DNA of 50,900 nt from Actinobacteria bacterium UBA4426 (GCA_002390705.1 DGQA01000055.1:1-50900); one strand, 5' to 3'; shown: positions 1-8,998, numbered from the stretch's first letter. The notes: generated by a model from the letters alone, not told the origin. Translations and numbers: made by a program.

Positions 1-234
1 ACCGGCACCATCAATGATTTCGGTTCCCGGCTGCAGGTATAGGTGATAGGCGTTGGCAAGTACTGCTTGTGCTCCAAGATCTCGAACGCTCTCAGGCAAC
101 ACCGATTTTACCGTTCCCTTTGTACCCACTGGGATAAATGCCGGGGTGTGGATACGGCCGTGTGGCGTAGTAATAGTCCCGGTTCGCCCACGCGTCTGAT
201 CAAGCTGGGATACGACGTCAAATCCGTGGCTCAC
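1..234 (-). CDS. tgt: Queuine/archaeosine-type tRNA-ribosyltransferase, N-terminal part (runs off left edge)
   Basis: Only the first 78 codons lie in the window. The reading begins VSHGFDVV and carries the family's N-terminal signature: GRTGTITTPHGRIHTPAF, then PVGTKGTVKSVLP and LANAYHLYLQPG. Tgt exchanges the guanine at position 34 of certain tRNAs for queuine or preQ1 in the cytoplasm. The GTG at 234 is the only reasonable start, because an in-frame stop (the potD-like stop codon) lies four codons upstream. A TAGCAT hexamer sits exactly six bases before the GTG and no Shine-Dalgarno is visible, so a leaderless mRNA is likely. It follows the PotD-like gene on the same strand by 9 bp. The catalytic aspartates and zinc site lie outside the window. 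Confidence 0.88.
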   Translation of the reverse strand, partial: MSHGFDVVSQLDQTRGRTGTITTPHGRIHTPAFIPVGTKGTVKSVLPESVRDLGAQAVLANAYHLYLQPGTEIIDGAG

Positions 235-240
235 CGCGCA

Positions 241-246
241 ATGCTA
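241..246 (-). promoter_or_regulatory. Putative -10 hexamer TAGCAT for leaderless tgt
   Basis: TAGCAT on the minus strand is separated from the tgt GTG by exactly six bases. It overlaps the stop codon of the upstream PotD-like gene. It is one of about twelve TANNNT-N6-start arrangements in the window; no -35 is obvious. Confidence 0.5.
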
Positions 247-1461
247 CATATGGACTGCCTTCTGAAACTGCCGGTCATAAGCCATCCGGGTTTCTACACC
301 CAAAGTCATGAATTCGGACACGGTTGCCAACAATTCAGGTGTGGGGAAAATCCAAGGATCGTCAACTAAATCCGGGTCTATATCGGCCATCGCTTCTTGT
401 GCGCCAGCAACTGGACATACATATTGGACCCACTCAGCAAGCCGCGCGGCGACAACCGGGTCGTAGTAGTAATTCATGAGTTTCTCTGCATTCGACTTAT
501 GGGTTGCAACGGAAGGAATGAGCATGTTGTCAGCCCACAGCATTCCCCCAGAATCAGGGATGCTGAAGCCAAACTTCTTGCCGAGTGCGATCACGTCGCC
601 GGACCAGCCAATCGACGCAATGGCGTCACCGCTGTCAAGTGCAGCGATGTAGTCATTACCCGTCACTTGCCGGATGAAGCCGTCATCAACTTTTTGCACC
701 AAAACTTCCAGTGCTTCATCAAATTGCTCCTGGGTGAAATTGGCCATGTCGTATCCCAGCCAATTAAGAACTAGTCCCATGCTGTCCTGCATTTCCGTCA
801 AAATCGTGATGCGACCTTTGAGCTTCGGGTCGAAAAATTGATCAAGTGAGGTAATCTTCTTGACCCCTAGCTCACGCTTGAGTAGCGGGGTATTCCAACC
901 GATGCCGGTAAAACCAGACTGCCAGGGCAACGAGTATTCGCGGCCTGGATCAAATGGCACATCCTTTAAGGATGGCAGTAGGTTCACCCAATTGGGAATC
1001 AACTCCTTATTCAACGGCGCAGCAAAACCGGAATCGATGAAGAGTTCAACTCCTTCCTCGGTGAGCACGACGATGTCCCGGTCAATACTTCGACCTTGTT
1101 CTAGATTGGTTCGCACTTTTGCATAGAACTCATTGCTGTCATTAATGTCATCTGTGTAGACAACATCTATCCCAGTGCTCGAAATGAAATCGCCCAGTGT
1201 TGTGGGATTCTTCTTAGAAACGTCGATGTACTGCGGCCAGTTGGAAAAGAAGATAACTTTCTCTGAATCAGATAAATCACTGACACTAGGTTCCGGGGTC
1301 GGAGTGGCAGAAGCTTCACCCGCTGTCGCGCTAGCTGTTGCGCTGGTCTCCGTAGACGTGGACGTGGTACCGGCGCCACACGCTGCCAATGTCGCGGCAC
1401 CTGCTCCCACACCACCAGCTACTAAAAGATTTCTTCGAGAAATTGATGTTCGCAATGTCAT
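244..1461 (-). CDS. PotD-like polyamine ABC transporter substrate-binding lipoprotein
   Basis: A 405-residue extracytoplasmic solute-binding protein of the spermidine/putrescine (PotD) group, expected to be lipid-anchored outside the membrane. The start is placed at the ATG at 1461, since it gives a proper signal peptide: a twin-arginine motif SISRRNLL (R9-R10), a small-residue hydrophobic stretch and a lipobox TLAAC with C28 as the lipidation site. A low-complexity Ser/Thr/Ala linker follows. The mature part has typical features: IFFSNWPQYID near the start, then WQSGFTGIGWNTPLL, and SIGWSGDVIALGKK late in the protein. No permease or ATPase genes adjoin it here, so it may serve a transporter encoded elsewhere. 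The exact substrate cannot be read from sequence. Confidence 0.85.
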   Translation of the reverse strand: MTLRTSISRRNLLVAGGVGAGAATLAACGAGTTSTSTETSATASATAGEASATPTPEPSVSDLSDSEKVIFFSNWPQYIDVSKKNPTTLGDFISSTGIDVVYTDDINDSNEFYAKVRTNLEQGRSIDRDIVVLTEEGVELFIDSGFAAPLNKELIPNWVNLLPSLKDVPFDPGREYSLPWQSGFTGIGWNTPLLKRELGVKKITSLDQFFDPKLKGRITILTEMQDSMGLVLNWLGYDMANFTQEQFDEALEVLVQKVDDGFIRQVTGNDYIAALDSGDAIASIGWSGDVIALGKKFGFSIPDSGGMLWADNMLIPSVATHKSNAEKLMNYYYDPVVAARLAEWVQYVCPVAGAQEAMADIDPDLVDDPWIFPTPELLATVSEFMTLGVETRMAYDRQFQKAVHM

Positions 1462-1546
1462 ATGAGAAATGTTCGTCACTGGACACGTCCCTGCACGCAC
1501 CTCGTGTCACGAAAATGTCACAAAATCATCTGGCTATGAAATACGC

Positions 1547-2512
1547 CTACGCCTTTGCGTACCACATGGCCAGATCTGCGAACCCTTGATCAAGTGAGAT
1601 CGAGGGGCTCCAGTCAAGTAATCTCTTGGTTTCCCCGAGGTCAAACCAATGTGCGGTTGCAAGCTGCTCTACTAGGAATGACGTCAGCGGTGGCTCGCTC
1701 TTACGGCTCCGCCACGCACCTTCAGCGGCATACCCAGCCGCCCTGGCGATGTGGAACGGGATGCTGCGGGTTGGGGCCTGCGCACCGGCGGCATGGGCAA
1801 TGCGGCCCAGAGTTTCTCGAACCGTGCGTGGCTCTCCATTAGTCACCATGAGCACCCTGTGAAAAGCCGAAGTAGGCGCATCGATCGCGCAAGCAAATGC
1901 CTGCGCCGCGTTCGTGACATACGTTGTGTCAATCAGTGAATAACCACCGTCTATCAAAAAGAGCCTTCCCGACCGAGCCCGTGCAACTATTCGTTCAATC
2001 AGCTGCGTATCCCCCGGTCCCCACACCAAATGTGGGCGCAAAGCCATAGTAGAAAAATCAGGTGAGTGCGCGGCAAGGACATCAATCTCGGCCAGAGCTT
2101 TGGTGCGACTATATGCGCCGCGTACGTGGGCTGGTTCGGCTTTGTGCGCACCCACGCCAATGAGTGCATTCCCTGTGTGCGCAACTGACGGCGAGGATGC
2201 GAAAATAAATCTTTGGACACCATTTTCTTTTGCCATTTCCAGAAGCTTTCTTGTCGCCAAAACATTTGAATCAAAAAACTCTTGGTAGCTTCCTACGATC
2301 CCCACTTTTGCGGCCAGGTGAACCACAACCTCCACACCTTTAATCCATTGTTCGGATTTCGTAGGTGCGATTAAATCGTCCAAAAATTCGCTGATTCCTG
2401 GCACATGGCATGGTGTCCGCTGCACCACAACGCATTCATGGCCAGATTTTTGAATCTCCCTCACCACCGCAGACCCAAGTAGTCCTCGTCCACCGGTAAT
2501 TAAGACTTTCAC
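1547..2512 (-). CDS. oleD: NAD(P)-dependent 2-alkyl-3-ketoalkanoate reductase, OleD-like
   Basis: An extended short-chain dehydrogenase of the 3-beta-HSD/epimerase type, 321 residues. A Rossmann motif GGRGLLG lies at residues 7-13 and the catalytic YSRTK follows about 140 residues later. In olefin-forming clusters OleD reduces the beta-keto acid made by OleA to a 2-alkyl-3-hydroxy acid. The start is taken as the GTG at 2512, whose GTGA overlaps the TGA stop of oleBC; an in-frame start at 2542 would add ten residues not expected before the Rossmann strand. It is the third gene of the oleA-oleBC-oleD operon, and the order plus tight coupling support the assignment. Sterol or sugar epimerase relatives share the fold, so the substrate rests on context. 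Confidence 0.85.
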   Translation of the reverse strand: MKVLITGGRGLLGSAVVREIQKSGHECVVVQRTPCHVPGISEFLDDLIAPTKSEQWIKGVEVVVHLAAKVGIVGSYQEFFDSNVLATRKLLEMAKENGVQRFIFASSPSVAHTGNALIGVGAHKAEPAHVRGAYSRTKALAEIDVLAAHSPDFSTMALRPHLVWGPGDTQLIERIVARARSGRLFLIDGGYSLIDTTYVTNAAQAFACAIDAPTSAFHRVLMVTNGEPRTVRETLGRIAHAAGAQAPTRSIPFHIARAAGYAAEGAWRSRKSEPPLTSFLVEQLATAHWFDLGETKRLLDWSPSISLDQGFADLAMWYAKA

Positions 2513-5028
2513 CTGTTGCCTGCTAGTTTCGCATTCGCCCACTCAGCGATTTTTTCACGATTAAGTTTCGCGTTGTGTCGAATATCCGTGGGAAGTGTTT
2601 TAACGCGAAGCATCGCCGCGAGTGGAACACCAGCAATGGCGCGCATCTCGTCTTCCTTGTTCATCTGCGATAGGCCTTTTGCCTGTGTAGTTTCGATATA
2701 CACAATTGCAACAACTGCTCCGCCCCGTGGTCCAATTCCAACGCACGCTGCTTGACGTACGAAAGGCAAAGATTCAATTCTCTGCTCGACCGGGACCGGC
2801 GTAATTACTCCGAACGACGTTGAAATTACATGTGATTTGCGACCCTCAATCCACAGAAAGCCCTCCGTATCAAGGTGACCCACATCTCCCGTGCGGTGCC
2901 AACCCATAAAGTAGGAGCTACTTCGTTCCGTGAATTCCAGGCCGTCATAACTATTTTTCATATGTGGAGCTCGCACTACGATCTCGCCCATTACTTGGGG
3001 GTCAGTGGTGAGCTGATCGGGCGCATCCCACGCGGCAATGCAGATGTCGACTCCGGGAATCCCTTTGCCGACGAGTACTCCCTGATCGCTCTGCGATTTT
3101 AGGATCGCTTCCAGATCAGTTTCGCTTATTGGCAACGCCTCAGTCATGCCATAAGGGGTGCGGATACAAGCGTGGGGAATGAGCAGCGCCAATCGTTGCA
3201 ATAATGATTTGGGAACTGGAGCACCCGCACTCAAGATAAGTCTAATGCTGCTCCAGTCAGCGTCATTGTGTTTGGGGGCCGTGTCCAATACGTTGATTAA
3301 TGCCGCGGGAGAGGCCCACAACAGCGTGCCCGCGGCACTCACCACGCTTTCCTTCAGCGCCTCGAATGTCAACGAACTTGGCTTGCCTGGGTCCATGCGT
3401 GGCAGGACAGAAGCAATTCCCAGAGCCGGTCCAAAAACAGCCCATGGCGAAAATGCGGCAATGATTACATCTCGCGACGAAATTGTGTACTGCGATTGCA
3501 AAGCAGTAACTGTTCGCGCAATCTGGCCGCGCGAATATTGAACACCTTTTGCAGGACCGGTTGACCCTGATGTGAAGACGACTGCGCCAAGATTCGTTGC
3601 AGGAAATTGTGTTGTGCCCTTCTGGTCTGTATCAAAAACAGTCCTGGGAAGTTTTTGAGCCTTATCAATTTCCTTTGTGCTTATTCGTGCCCCCCGAATG
3701 TGCAGGCTCTTCATCAGAGGCCCGGCACGTGGTATCCCGACAACATGATCCACATGCGCGCCACGTAATGCGCGAAAAATTCCTCGCAGGCCCAGACCTG
3801 AATCTGCCAGCACCACAGCAGCACCGAGATTCCATATGGCATAAATCAAGGGGATCAATAGCGGGCCCGGTGGAACAAGAAGGGCGACTCGATCCCCTGC
3901 GGTGACCCCTCGCTGGGACAGGTAACCCGCATAAGAGTTTGTCAGGGTGTCTAATTCCTGCCAGGTGAGACTGCCGGGATCGCTCATGGCTGTTAAGCCA
4001 ATGGCATCTGGTCGCGTACTTGACTGCTCACGCATTGCAGCTCCCAAGTCGATCACATCGCTATCGCTTTCAGACGAAAATGTCGATTGCGTTCCCGAAG
4101 GCGAGCCGATCCAATCGAAAATATCGCCCACCAAAGTTGGTGCATCTTCACTCACCAAATGAGATGCCCCCTCGTATCTGTGCACCACCGCATGGGGCAA
4201 TCGCTCTTTAAGGTCGCGCAAATAGAGATCCGAAAAGACTGGGTCATTAGGGCCCCAACACATCAGAATGGGGGTGTCACAAAGCAGGTTTAGGCTTTCG
4301 GCAATGTGGTCCAGCGGCGCCCTACTAACGTGATCTTCTTCAAAAGGAATATCGGCGACGAATCCGTGAATCGCCTTACGGGATTCACGCTTTCGGTACG
4401 GCGCGCGGAACCCTATTGCAACGTCCCGGGACATTTTCTTACCACTAAGAATTCTGGTTCCGAGGACGAATCCTTGGGAATATTCGGTGACGGGCGCCAA
4501 TAGGCCCCGTGCGCGCGCGAGTCGAATGATGGCTGGACTATTGAACTCTTTGGGTTGATGCACTGCGGTATTGAGCAAGATCAATCCAGCAATCTGGTGC
4601 TCCCCCGATCTGATCACGTTTTCGACCCAACCTAATGAGATTGGACCACCCCAGTCATGAGCCAATGACACGATCGGCGTCGTGACTTCCAGCGCTGCCA
4701 CTACACGGGTGAGGTCGTCCACCCTTTGCTCAAGAACTCGATCTGAACTCAGTCTTTCCGAGTAACCCATACCCAGTTGATCGACTGCAATCACTCGAAT
4801 ATTGATCGGGGCCTGGCGCAGGAAATTACGCCACAGGTACGACCAGGTGGGATTCCCATGAACACACACCAGCGTGAGTACAGCAGCGCGATCCGTGCCG
4901 GTATCAAGCACATGAACGCCACGTGGGATTCCATCGAGGTCAGTAAAGTCAACGATCTTCGACCATTTGCGATCCAAACCGTGCAGATTGACGGGAGGTA
5001 GTTGAGCTGGCCGGCTCACCGTTACCAA
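2509..5028 (-). CDS. oleBC: Fused OleB beta-lactone decarboxylase / OleC beta-lactone synthetase
   Basis: A two-domain protein of 839 residues. The N-terminal part (about 20-310) is an alpha/beta hydrolase of the haloalkane dehalogenase type: HGNPTW at 57-62, nucleophile motif HDWGG with D125, and a late catalytic His in GASHLV (H290). The C-terminal part (about 325-839) is an AMP-forming ligase: TSGSTGPAKG at 486-495, YGMTE at 626-630 and TGD at 713-715. In known systems OleC closes a 2-alkyl-3-hydroxy acid to a beta-lactone and OleB removes CO2 to leave a cis-olefin. This fusion is known from actinobacteria. The TTG at 5028 has an AGAGA four bases upstream and overlaps the oleA end; the GTG at 5019 is the alternative start. 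Confidence 0.88.
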   Translation of the reverse strand: MVTVSRPAQLPPVNLHGLDRKWSKIVDFTDLDGIPRGVHVLDTGTDRAAVLTLVCVHGNPTWSYLWRNFLRQAPINIRVIAVDQLGMGYSERLSSDRVLEQRVDDLTRVVAALEVTTPIVSLAHDWGGPISLGWVENVIRSGEHQIAGLILLNTAVHQPKEFNSPAIIRLARARGLLAPVTEYSQGFVLGTRILSGKKMSRDVAIGFRAPYRKRESRKAIHGFVADIPFEEDHVSRAPLDHIAESLNLLCDTPILMCWGPNDPVFSDLYLRDLKERLPHAVVHRYEGASHLVSEDAPTLVGDIFDWIGSPSGTQSTFSSESDSDVIDLGAAMREQSSTRPDAIGLTAMSDPGSLTWQELDTLTNSYAGYLSQRGVTAGDRVALLVPPGPLLIPLIYAIWNLGAAVVLADSGLGLRGIFRALRGAHVDHVVGIPRAGPLMKSLHIRGARISTKEIDKAQKLPRTVFDTDQKGTTQFPATNLGAVVFTSGSTGPAKGVQYSRGQIARTVTALQSQYTISSRDVIIAAFSPWAVFGPALGIASVLPRMDPGKPSSLTFEALKESVVSAAGTLLWASPAALINVLDTAPKHNDADWSSIRLILSAGAPVPKSLLQRLALLIPHACIRTPYGMTEALPISETDLEAILKSQSDQGVLVGKGIPGVDICIAAWDAPDQLTTDPQVMGEIVVRAPHMKNSYDGLEFTERSSSYFMGWHRTGDVGHLDTEGFLWIEGRKSHVISTSFGVITPVPVEQRIESLPFVRQAACVGIGPRGGAVVAIVYIETTQAKGLSQMNKEDEMRAIAGVPLAAMLRVKTLPTDIRHNAKLNREKIAEWANAKLAGNR

Positions 5029-6041
5029 TCGATCTCTATAACGGCCGCGTTAAGCCCTGAGCCAATTCCCATGCAGGCTATTCGATCTCCACTGCTGAGG
5101 TCGTCCACTGATTGTGCCAAAGTAAACGGCACGGAAGCTGGCCCGATGTTCCCGTGTAGGGGAAATGTAGTCGGCACTTTCGTCGGATCGATTCCCAATG
5201 CCGCGATGAGTGCGGCATTATGAACCTTGGAAACCTGATGCAAAATGTAGGTATCTAGATCAGACCAACTGAATTGAGATTGCGCGTCATCCCAGGCGTC
5301 TCTTGCCAGAGCAACCCCCGCTTCAAGGAGCCCTCGACTATCCGTACGCATGAAGTCAAGATCGCCCATGCACAGTTGCTTGTGTTGGGTTGCCGCACGG
5401 CTAACGCCGCCTCTAAACCGGTGACCACCATGAACCGATGCTTTCCCTAGAACCATTGCAGCCCCACCAGATCCAAGGGTCATGGTGGCAAATTGTTCGA
5501 GAACATCTTCCTTGGTGGAATCATCACGTTGGAGGCGCGCAATTGTTGCCTCTTGGGGTCTTCGGCTTCCTTCACCATCTACGATCAAAGCGAATTCTAT
5601 TTGCCCAGAGTCAATCATCATGGATGCGACCTGCATCCCATTGATGAACCCCAAACACGCGTTGCTCAGGTCAAAATTCACACACGAAGACGATAATCCG
5701 AGCTGTTCGTGAACATCAACGGAAGCTGACGGTTCGAGTCGATCTCGACACACGGACGTGTCAATGAGCACACCCACCGCCTCTGGATTGACCCCTGCCT
5801 CCGCGAGTGCTTTGGCTCCGGCCATTGCAGCGACGTCCGCAAAAGAGACATCGGGCGCCCACCACCGTCTTTCTTTGACTCCAGCAAGGGATTCGAGTAT
5901 CCCCGGAATCAACCCAACTCGGTCATAGGTCTTCAATAATTGAGCGTCAATTTCGTCACTGGTCACGACGATTGGCGCAACGGCGGCCGTTACGGACAGA
6001 ATCGCCGTGTCTGAGTACGTGAATGTGGCGTTGCCACTCAT
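5022..6041 (-). CDS. oleA: Thiolase-fold acyl-CoA head-to-head condensing enzyme OleA
   Basis: A 339-residue ketoacyl synthase III-like enzyme. The expected triad is visible: Cys in LSNACLGF (C129), His in YILHQVSK (H268) and Asn in HGNIGPAS (N298). E103 in DRLEPSAS sits where OleA proteins carry the glutamate used across the dimer. OleA performs a non-decarboxylative Claisen condensation of two fatty acyl-CoAs to a 2-alkyl-3-ketoacid. FabH would be the alternative, but the fused oleBC and oleD downstream make OleA the better call. The ATG at 6041 follows an AAAGG at suitable distance. It is the first gene of the operon and starts divergently from the secreted peptidase gene across about 100 bp. 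Confidence 0.88.
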   Translation of the reverse strand: MSGNATFTYSDTAILSVTAAVAPIVVTSDEIDAQLLKTYDRVGLIPGILESLAGVKERRWWAPDVSFADVAAMAGAKALAEAGVNPEAVGVLIDTSVCRDRLEPSASVDVHEQLGLSSSCVNFDLSNACLGFINGMQVASMMIDSGQIEFALIVDGEGSRRPQEATIARLQRDDSTKEDVLEQFATMTLGSGGAAMVLGKASVHGGHRFRGGVSRAATQHKQLCMGDLDFMRTDSRGLLEAGVALARDAWDDAQSQFSWSDLDTYILHQVSKVHNAALIAALGIDPTKVPTTFPLHGNIGPASVPFTLAQSVDDLSSGDRIACMGIGSGLNAAVIEIDW

Positions 6042-6140
6042 GATGAGCCTTTCCCGGTGGGTCGGCGCCTAGCCTGCCATGTGATGGATAATTGGCCAGA
6101 GTCAGGTATGCCGCTACGCGATGATTGATAAAGGGTGACT

Positions 6141-7589
6141 GTGAGCAAGGATCGATTTAGGCGGCGCCATCTAGGAGCCTGTCTGGCTAGTGCCCTAGTA
6201 GTCACCTCGTACACCGCATCACCTGTGCTAGCTCAACAAACCGATCCCCTCGCTATTTTTTATATGCAATCTTTGATGTGGGAGGACTGCGGCAGGGCTA
6301 CTTGTACCCGCGTAACGGTTCCTTTGGACTATGCGAAGCCCAAAGGTGAGACCATCACTTTGTCAGTTCGAAGGATCGGTTCACCCGACTTGCCGCCGTT
6401 AGTAATGAATCCCGGTGGCCCCGGTTCTGAAGGGACACGATTCGCACAAGGTATTGCCAGATCACTGGATCCGGCTGTGACCGCGGCGTTCACACCTGTG
6501 GGGTTTGATCCACGGGGCACGGGAGATTCCGCACCAGTGCGGTGCTTCACCGGACAGAGCGCAAACCGATGGCTCAGAACTGATGCGACACCCGACACGA
6601 TGGCCGAACAGGTGCGATACATGGCAGCCGCCGCCAAGATTTCATCCGCCTGTCAAAGATTCTCACCCACGATTGCTCCCCACATCGGCACTGAAAATAC
6701 GGTACGAGACATGGACATTATTCGAGGTGCACTCGGGAGTGCAAAACTCAATTGGCTCGGATTTTCCTATGGAACTTCACTGGGAACCCGTTACGCAGAG
6801 CTCTTCCCACGCAATGTCGGACGAATGGTGCTCGACGGCGCTGTTGATCCTTCACTTGATGCCATGGAGTTGTCACGAGGGCAATCAGCAGGTTTTCAAA
6901 GAGCGCTCAGGAGATTCGATCGCAAATACCCCGGCTCGATTGCCCACATAAACGCGCTATTGGCTTCACTGGATTCAATGCCAATGAAAACTGACGGTCT
7001 ACAGAGACTGGTACAAAGCGAGGCATCCACGGCAATCTTTTTGTCCATGTACGACACCTCATTTTGGCCACCGCTGCACGATGCCCTCATTGCCGCGAAA
7101 AGAGGTGATGGAACCGAATTACAAGAGTTGTCCTACTACGCGAATGATCAAACCGGACCAACTAACTTTTCCAGTAATTCGATCTCTGCATTTATCTCAA
7201 TCAACTGCTGGGATTTCCCACAAACACCCGCACGTAAGGGCCTCGCACGAAGAGCAGACCGGTTTGCGAAAAATGCTTCGGTTCCTGAATTAGCCATGGC
7301 CATGAGTTGGGGCAATGCCCCCTGCAGCACGTGGTTTGATCACTCCCTGACCACGCCGGCTCCGGCCGACACAAGAACAACTGCACCGATTCTTATTGTC
7401 GGCACCGCTTTCGACCCCGCGACTCCGATTTCGTGGGCCCGATCGCTCAAAAAGCAGCTGCCCACCAGTTCCCTGCTTACCTATGCAGGTGATGGTCACA
7501 CGGCCTACCTGGGTGGAAACGAGTGCGTTGATCGGGTAGTTAATGAATTCCTGCTTACTGGCGTACCACCCACGACTAAAAGGTGCTAG
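6141..7589 (+). CDS. Secreted alpha/beta-hydrolase, tripeptidyl aminopeptidase-like (S33)
   Basis: A 482-residue exported serine hydrolase. An N-terminal signal peptide runs from RRRHLGACLASALVV to a likely cut after VLAQ. The hydrolase domain shows the oxyanion motif NPGGPG, the nucleophile elbow GFSYGTS (Ser about residue 209), an acidic residue in GTAFDPATPI and the His in GDGHTAYLG, followed by a short TAP C-terminal region with CVDRVVNEFL. Actinobacterial relatives release N-terminal tripeptides or act as broad exopeptidases outside the cell. The GTG at 6141 is chosen because the AAAGG at about 6130-6134 is six bases away; the GTG at 6135 overlaps that site. Its stop codon overlaps the convergent PAC2 gene through a shared CTAG. 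Confidence 0.82.
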   Translation: MSKDRFRRRHLGACLASALVVTSYTASPVLAQQTDPLAIFYMQSLMWEDCGRATCTRVTVPLDYAKPKGETITLSVRRIGSPDLPPLVMNPGGPGSEGTRFAQGIARSLDPAVTAAFTPVGFDPRGTGDSAPVRCFTGQSANRWLRTDATPDTMAEQVRYMAAAAKISSACQRFSPTIAPHIGTENTVRDMDIIRGALGSAKLNWLGFSYGTSLGTRYAELFPRNVGRMVLDGAVDPSLDAMELSRGQSAGFQRALRRFDRKYPGSIAHINALLASLDSMPMKTDGLQRLVQSEASTAIFLSMYDTSFWPPLHDALIAAKRGDGTELQELSYYANDQTGPTNFSSNSISAFISINCWDFPQTPARKGLARRADRFAKNASVPELAMAMSWGNAPCSTWFDHSLTTPAPADTRTTAPILIVGTAFDPATPISWARSLKKQLPTSSLLTYAGDGHTAYLGGNECVDRVVNEFLLTGVPPTTKRC

Positions 7590-8518
7590 AGGTCGAGATC
7601 TTTGTCTTTGTCGGAGTCTTTTGCCGAATCAACTTCAGCTAAGAACGCTTCGACTTGGGCCGCGATCTGGTCACCACTGGGAATATCTGCATCAGGCAAC
7701 CCCCGGGCACCCGCACTCAAAGCCTCGGCGATTTGATCGTATTGGGCCTCTAGCGCTTGAACCACCGCAGAAAACTCCTCGTTACCGGATAGTTGTTCGG
7801 TGATATTTGCAAGGGACTGCGCCGCCGAATCAGAAAGGTCCCCACGCGGAATAACAATGTCCGGGCCAGCCATTAATCCATCGAGCAAAGCCAGAGCGCC
7901 CTGCGGGTATTCAAATTGCACTAAGTAGTGCGGCACTTGAGCGGTAATTCCCATCGAATTAAGCCCGCATTGACCTAAATGCAGTTCCAGAAGCGCGCCT
8001 ACATGGCCCGGTACTTCGATCTCTCCAATTACCGAACCTGCTCCAAATAACAGTTCCGGCTTGTTCCCATGAACCGTGAGTCCCAGCGGTCGCGTATGCG
8101 GGAGCGGCCACGGTATCGCTGAAAGCCCAATTGCCAGTTCCACTCCGTATTTCTCAACGACGAGCTCAATCGCACTTAAGAATCTATTCCACTGATAATC
8201 CGGTTCGGGCCCCGAGAGTAGAAGAAAGTGCTTTCCGTTGGCATCCTCAACATCATGTAAGGCGATCTTGGGAAAATCAACTGAAGCAAAATGATCCACA
8301 ACAAATTGCATTCGCGGGCGACGCGCCCTGTAGTCAATGAGTTCATCAACATCAAAACTCGCAATCAAAGTATGGCTGCAATTGTCCAAAATGTGTTCGG
8401 CTAATTGCCGGACCCCTCCTCCCGCATCAACGAAACCGTTAAAAGCGTGAATCAAAATAGGGGGCACACCAAACAGGGGATCCTGATCAAAGGCGATTAG
8501 TTCAGCTGGATCACGCAT
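7586..8518 (-). CDS. PAC2 family protein
   Basis: A 310-residue protein of the PAC2 (proteasome assembly chaperone 2-like) family common in actinobacteria. Typical segments are PILIHAFNGFVDAGGGVRQL near the start, FVVDHFASVDFPKI, LLLSGPEPDYQWNRF and GLSAIPWPLPHTRP. The C-terminus is acidic and ends in a run of Asp/Lys residues. Actinobacterial members have been linked to proteasome biology by fold only; the molecular role is not settled. The ATG at 8518 has a perfect AGGAGG seven bases upstream, which overrules the longer frame. Its stop shares a CTAG with the convergent peptidase gene. No proteasome gene lies nearby. Confidence 0.85.
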   Translation of the reverse strand: MRDPAELIAFDQDPLFGVPPILIHAFNGFVDAGGGVRQLAEHILDNCSHTLIASFDVDELIDYRARRPRMQFVVDHFASVDFPKIALHDVEDANGKHFLLLSGPEPDYQWNRFLSAIELVVEKYGVELAIGLSAIPWPLPHTRPLGLTVHGNKPELLFGAGSVIGEIEVPGHVGALLELHLGQCGLNSMGITAQVPHYLVQFEYPQGALALLDGLMAGPDIVIPRGDLSDSAAQSLANITEQLSGNEEFSAVVQALEAQYDQIAEALSAGARGLPDADIPSGDQIAAQVEAFLAEVDSAKDSDKDKDLDL

Positions 8519-8613
8519 TGCATTACCTCCTATTGGCACCCAAGTAAACCACGAGCTGCGCGACAACGATCCCTATCAATCCAGATGATTCGCCAACGGC
8601 GAAAACCGTTCAA
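8519..8613. other. Short intergenic gap with overlapping inverted repeats
   Basis: The 95 bp between the small membrane protein stop and the PAC2 start hold the PAC2 Shine-Dalgarno. They also hold two overlapping small inverted repeats: TTCGCC-AAC-GGCGAA (8589-8603), and AACGG paired with CCGTT just beside it. These could slow or end transcription, but no T-run follows on either strand. Confidence 0.35.
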
Positions 8614-8946
8614 CTACTCGGGCTTTGGCTCACTAGGGCGCGGGGGCTTTGGAGTAGCTTTTTTCGCTGCAGGTTTTTTCACGGCCGCTTTTTTTGCCTC
8701 CGCTTTTTTCGCTGCCGGTGCAATCTTTGGCGTCCCGGTCTCCGTTGGTACTTGAGTCTGTGCCACAACCGCAGAGGCGGCATCCGGTGAGACCACGTCG
8801 GGTGAAGCCACTGCTGGAGAGGCCACTGCCGCCGGCCACGGATCCGCTGCTACTTCGTTCGCCACTAAAACCTGTTTCCGTTTCCACCACAGGAATCCGC
8901 CAACACCTGCTGCAATCATGAGCACTGACCCCAAGAACTTCTTCAT
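8614..8946 (-). CDS. Small single-pass membrane protein with Lys/Ala/Pro-rich tail (DLW-39-like)
   Basis: A 110-residue protein. The first 25 residues form a short membrane anchor (MKKFLGSVLMIAAGVGGFLWW) followed by the positive KRK, then an ADPWPAA segment that resembles small actinobacterial DLW-39-type proteins. A Val/Ala/Ser/Pro region follows, and from about residue 80 the tail repeats AKKAEAKKA-, VKKPAAKKA-type units like a histone H1 tail. The start ATG at 8946 has AAGGTGAGG just upstream; a longer frame to 9123 would cross the neighbouring GTPase stop. The Lys codons create four runs of six or seven A. The function is unknown; a cytoplasmic basic tail could bind DNA, RNA or phospholipid, which is inference. 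Confidence 0.65.
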   Translation of the reverse strand: MKKFLGSVLMIAAGVGGFLWWKRKQVLVANEVAADPWPAAVASPAVASPDVVSPDAASAVVAQTQVPTETGTPKIAPAAKKAEAKKAAVKKPAAKKATPKPPRPSEPKPE

Positions 8947-8998
8947 GAACCTCACCTTAACATCCCAGAATTCACGCACGACCGGGTTGAGGGAACCC

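Noticed and set aside
43..369. Plus-strand open frame of 108 codons at the left edge
   Set aside because: It lies antisense to the tgt N-terminus and the end of the PotD-like gene, both of which have clear family motifs; its translation resembles nothing.
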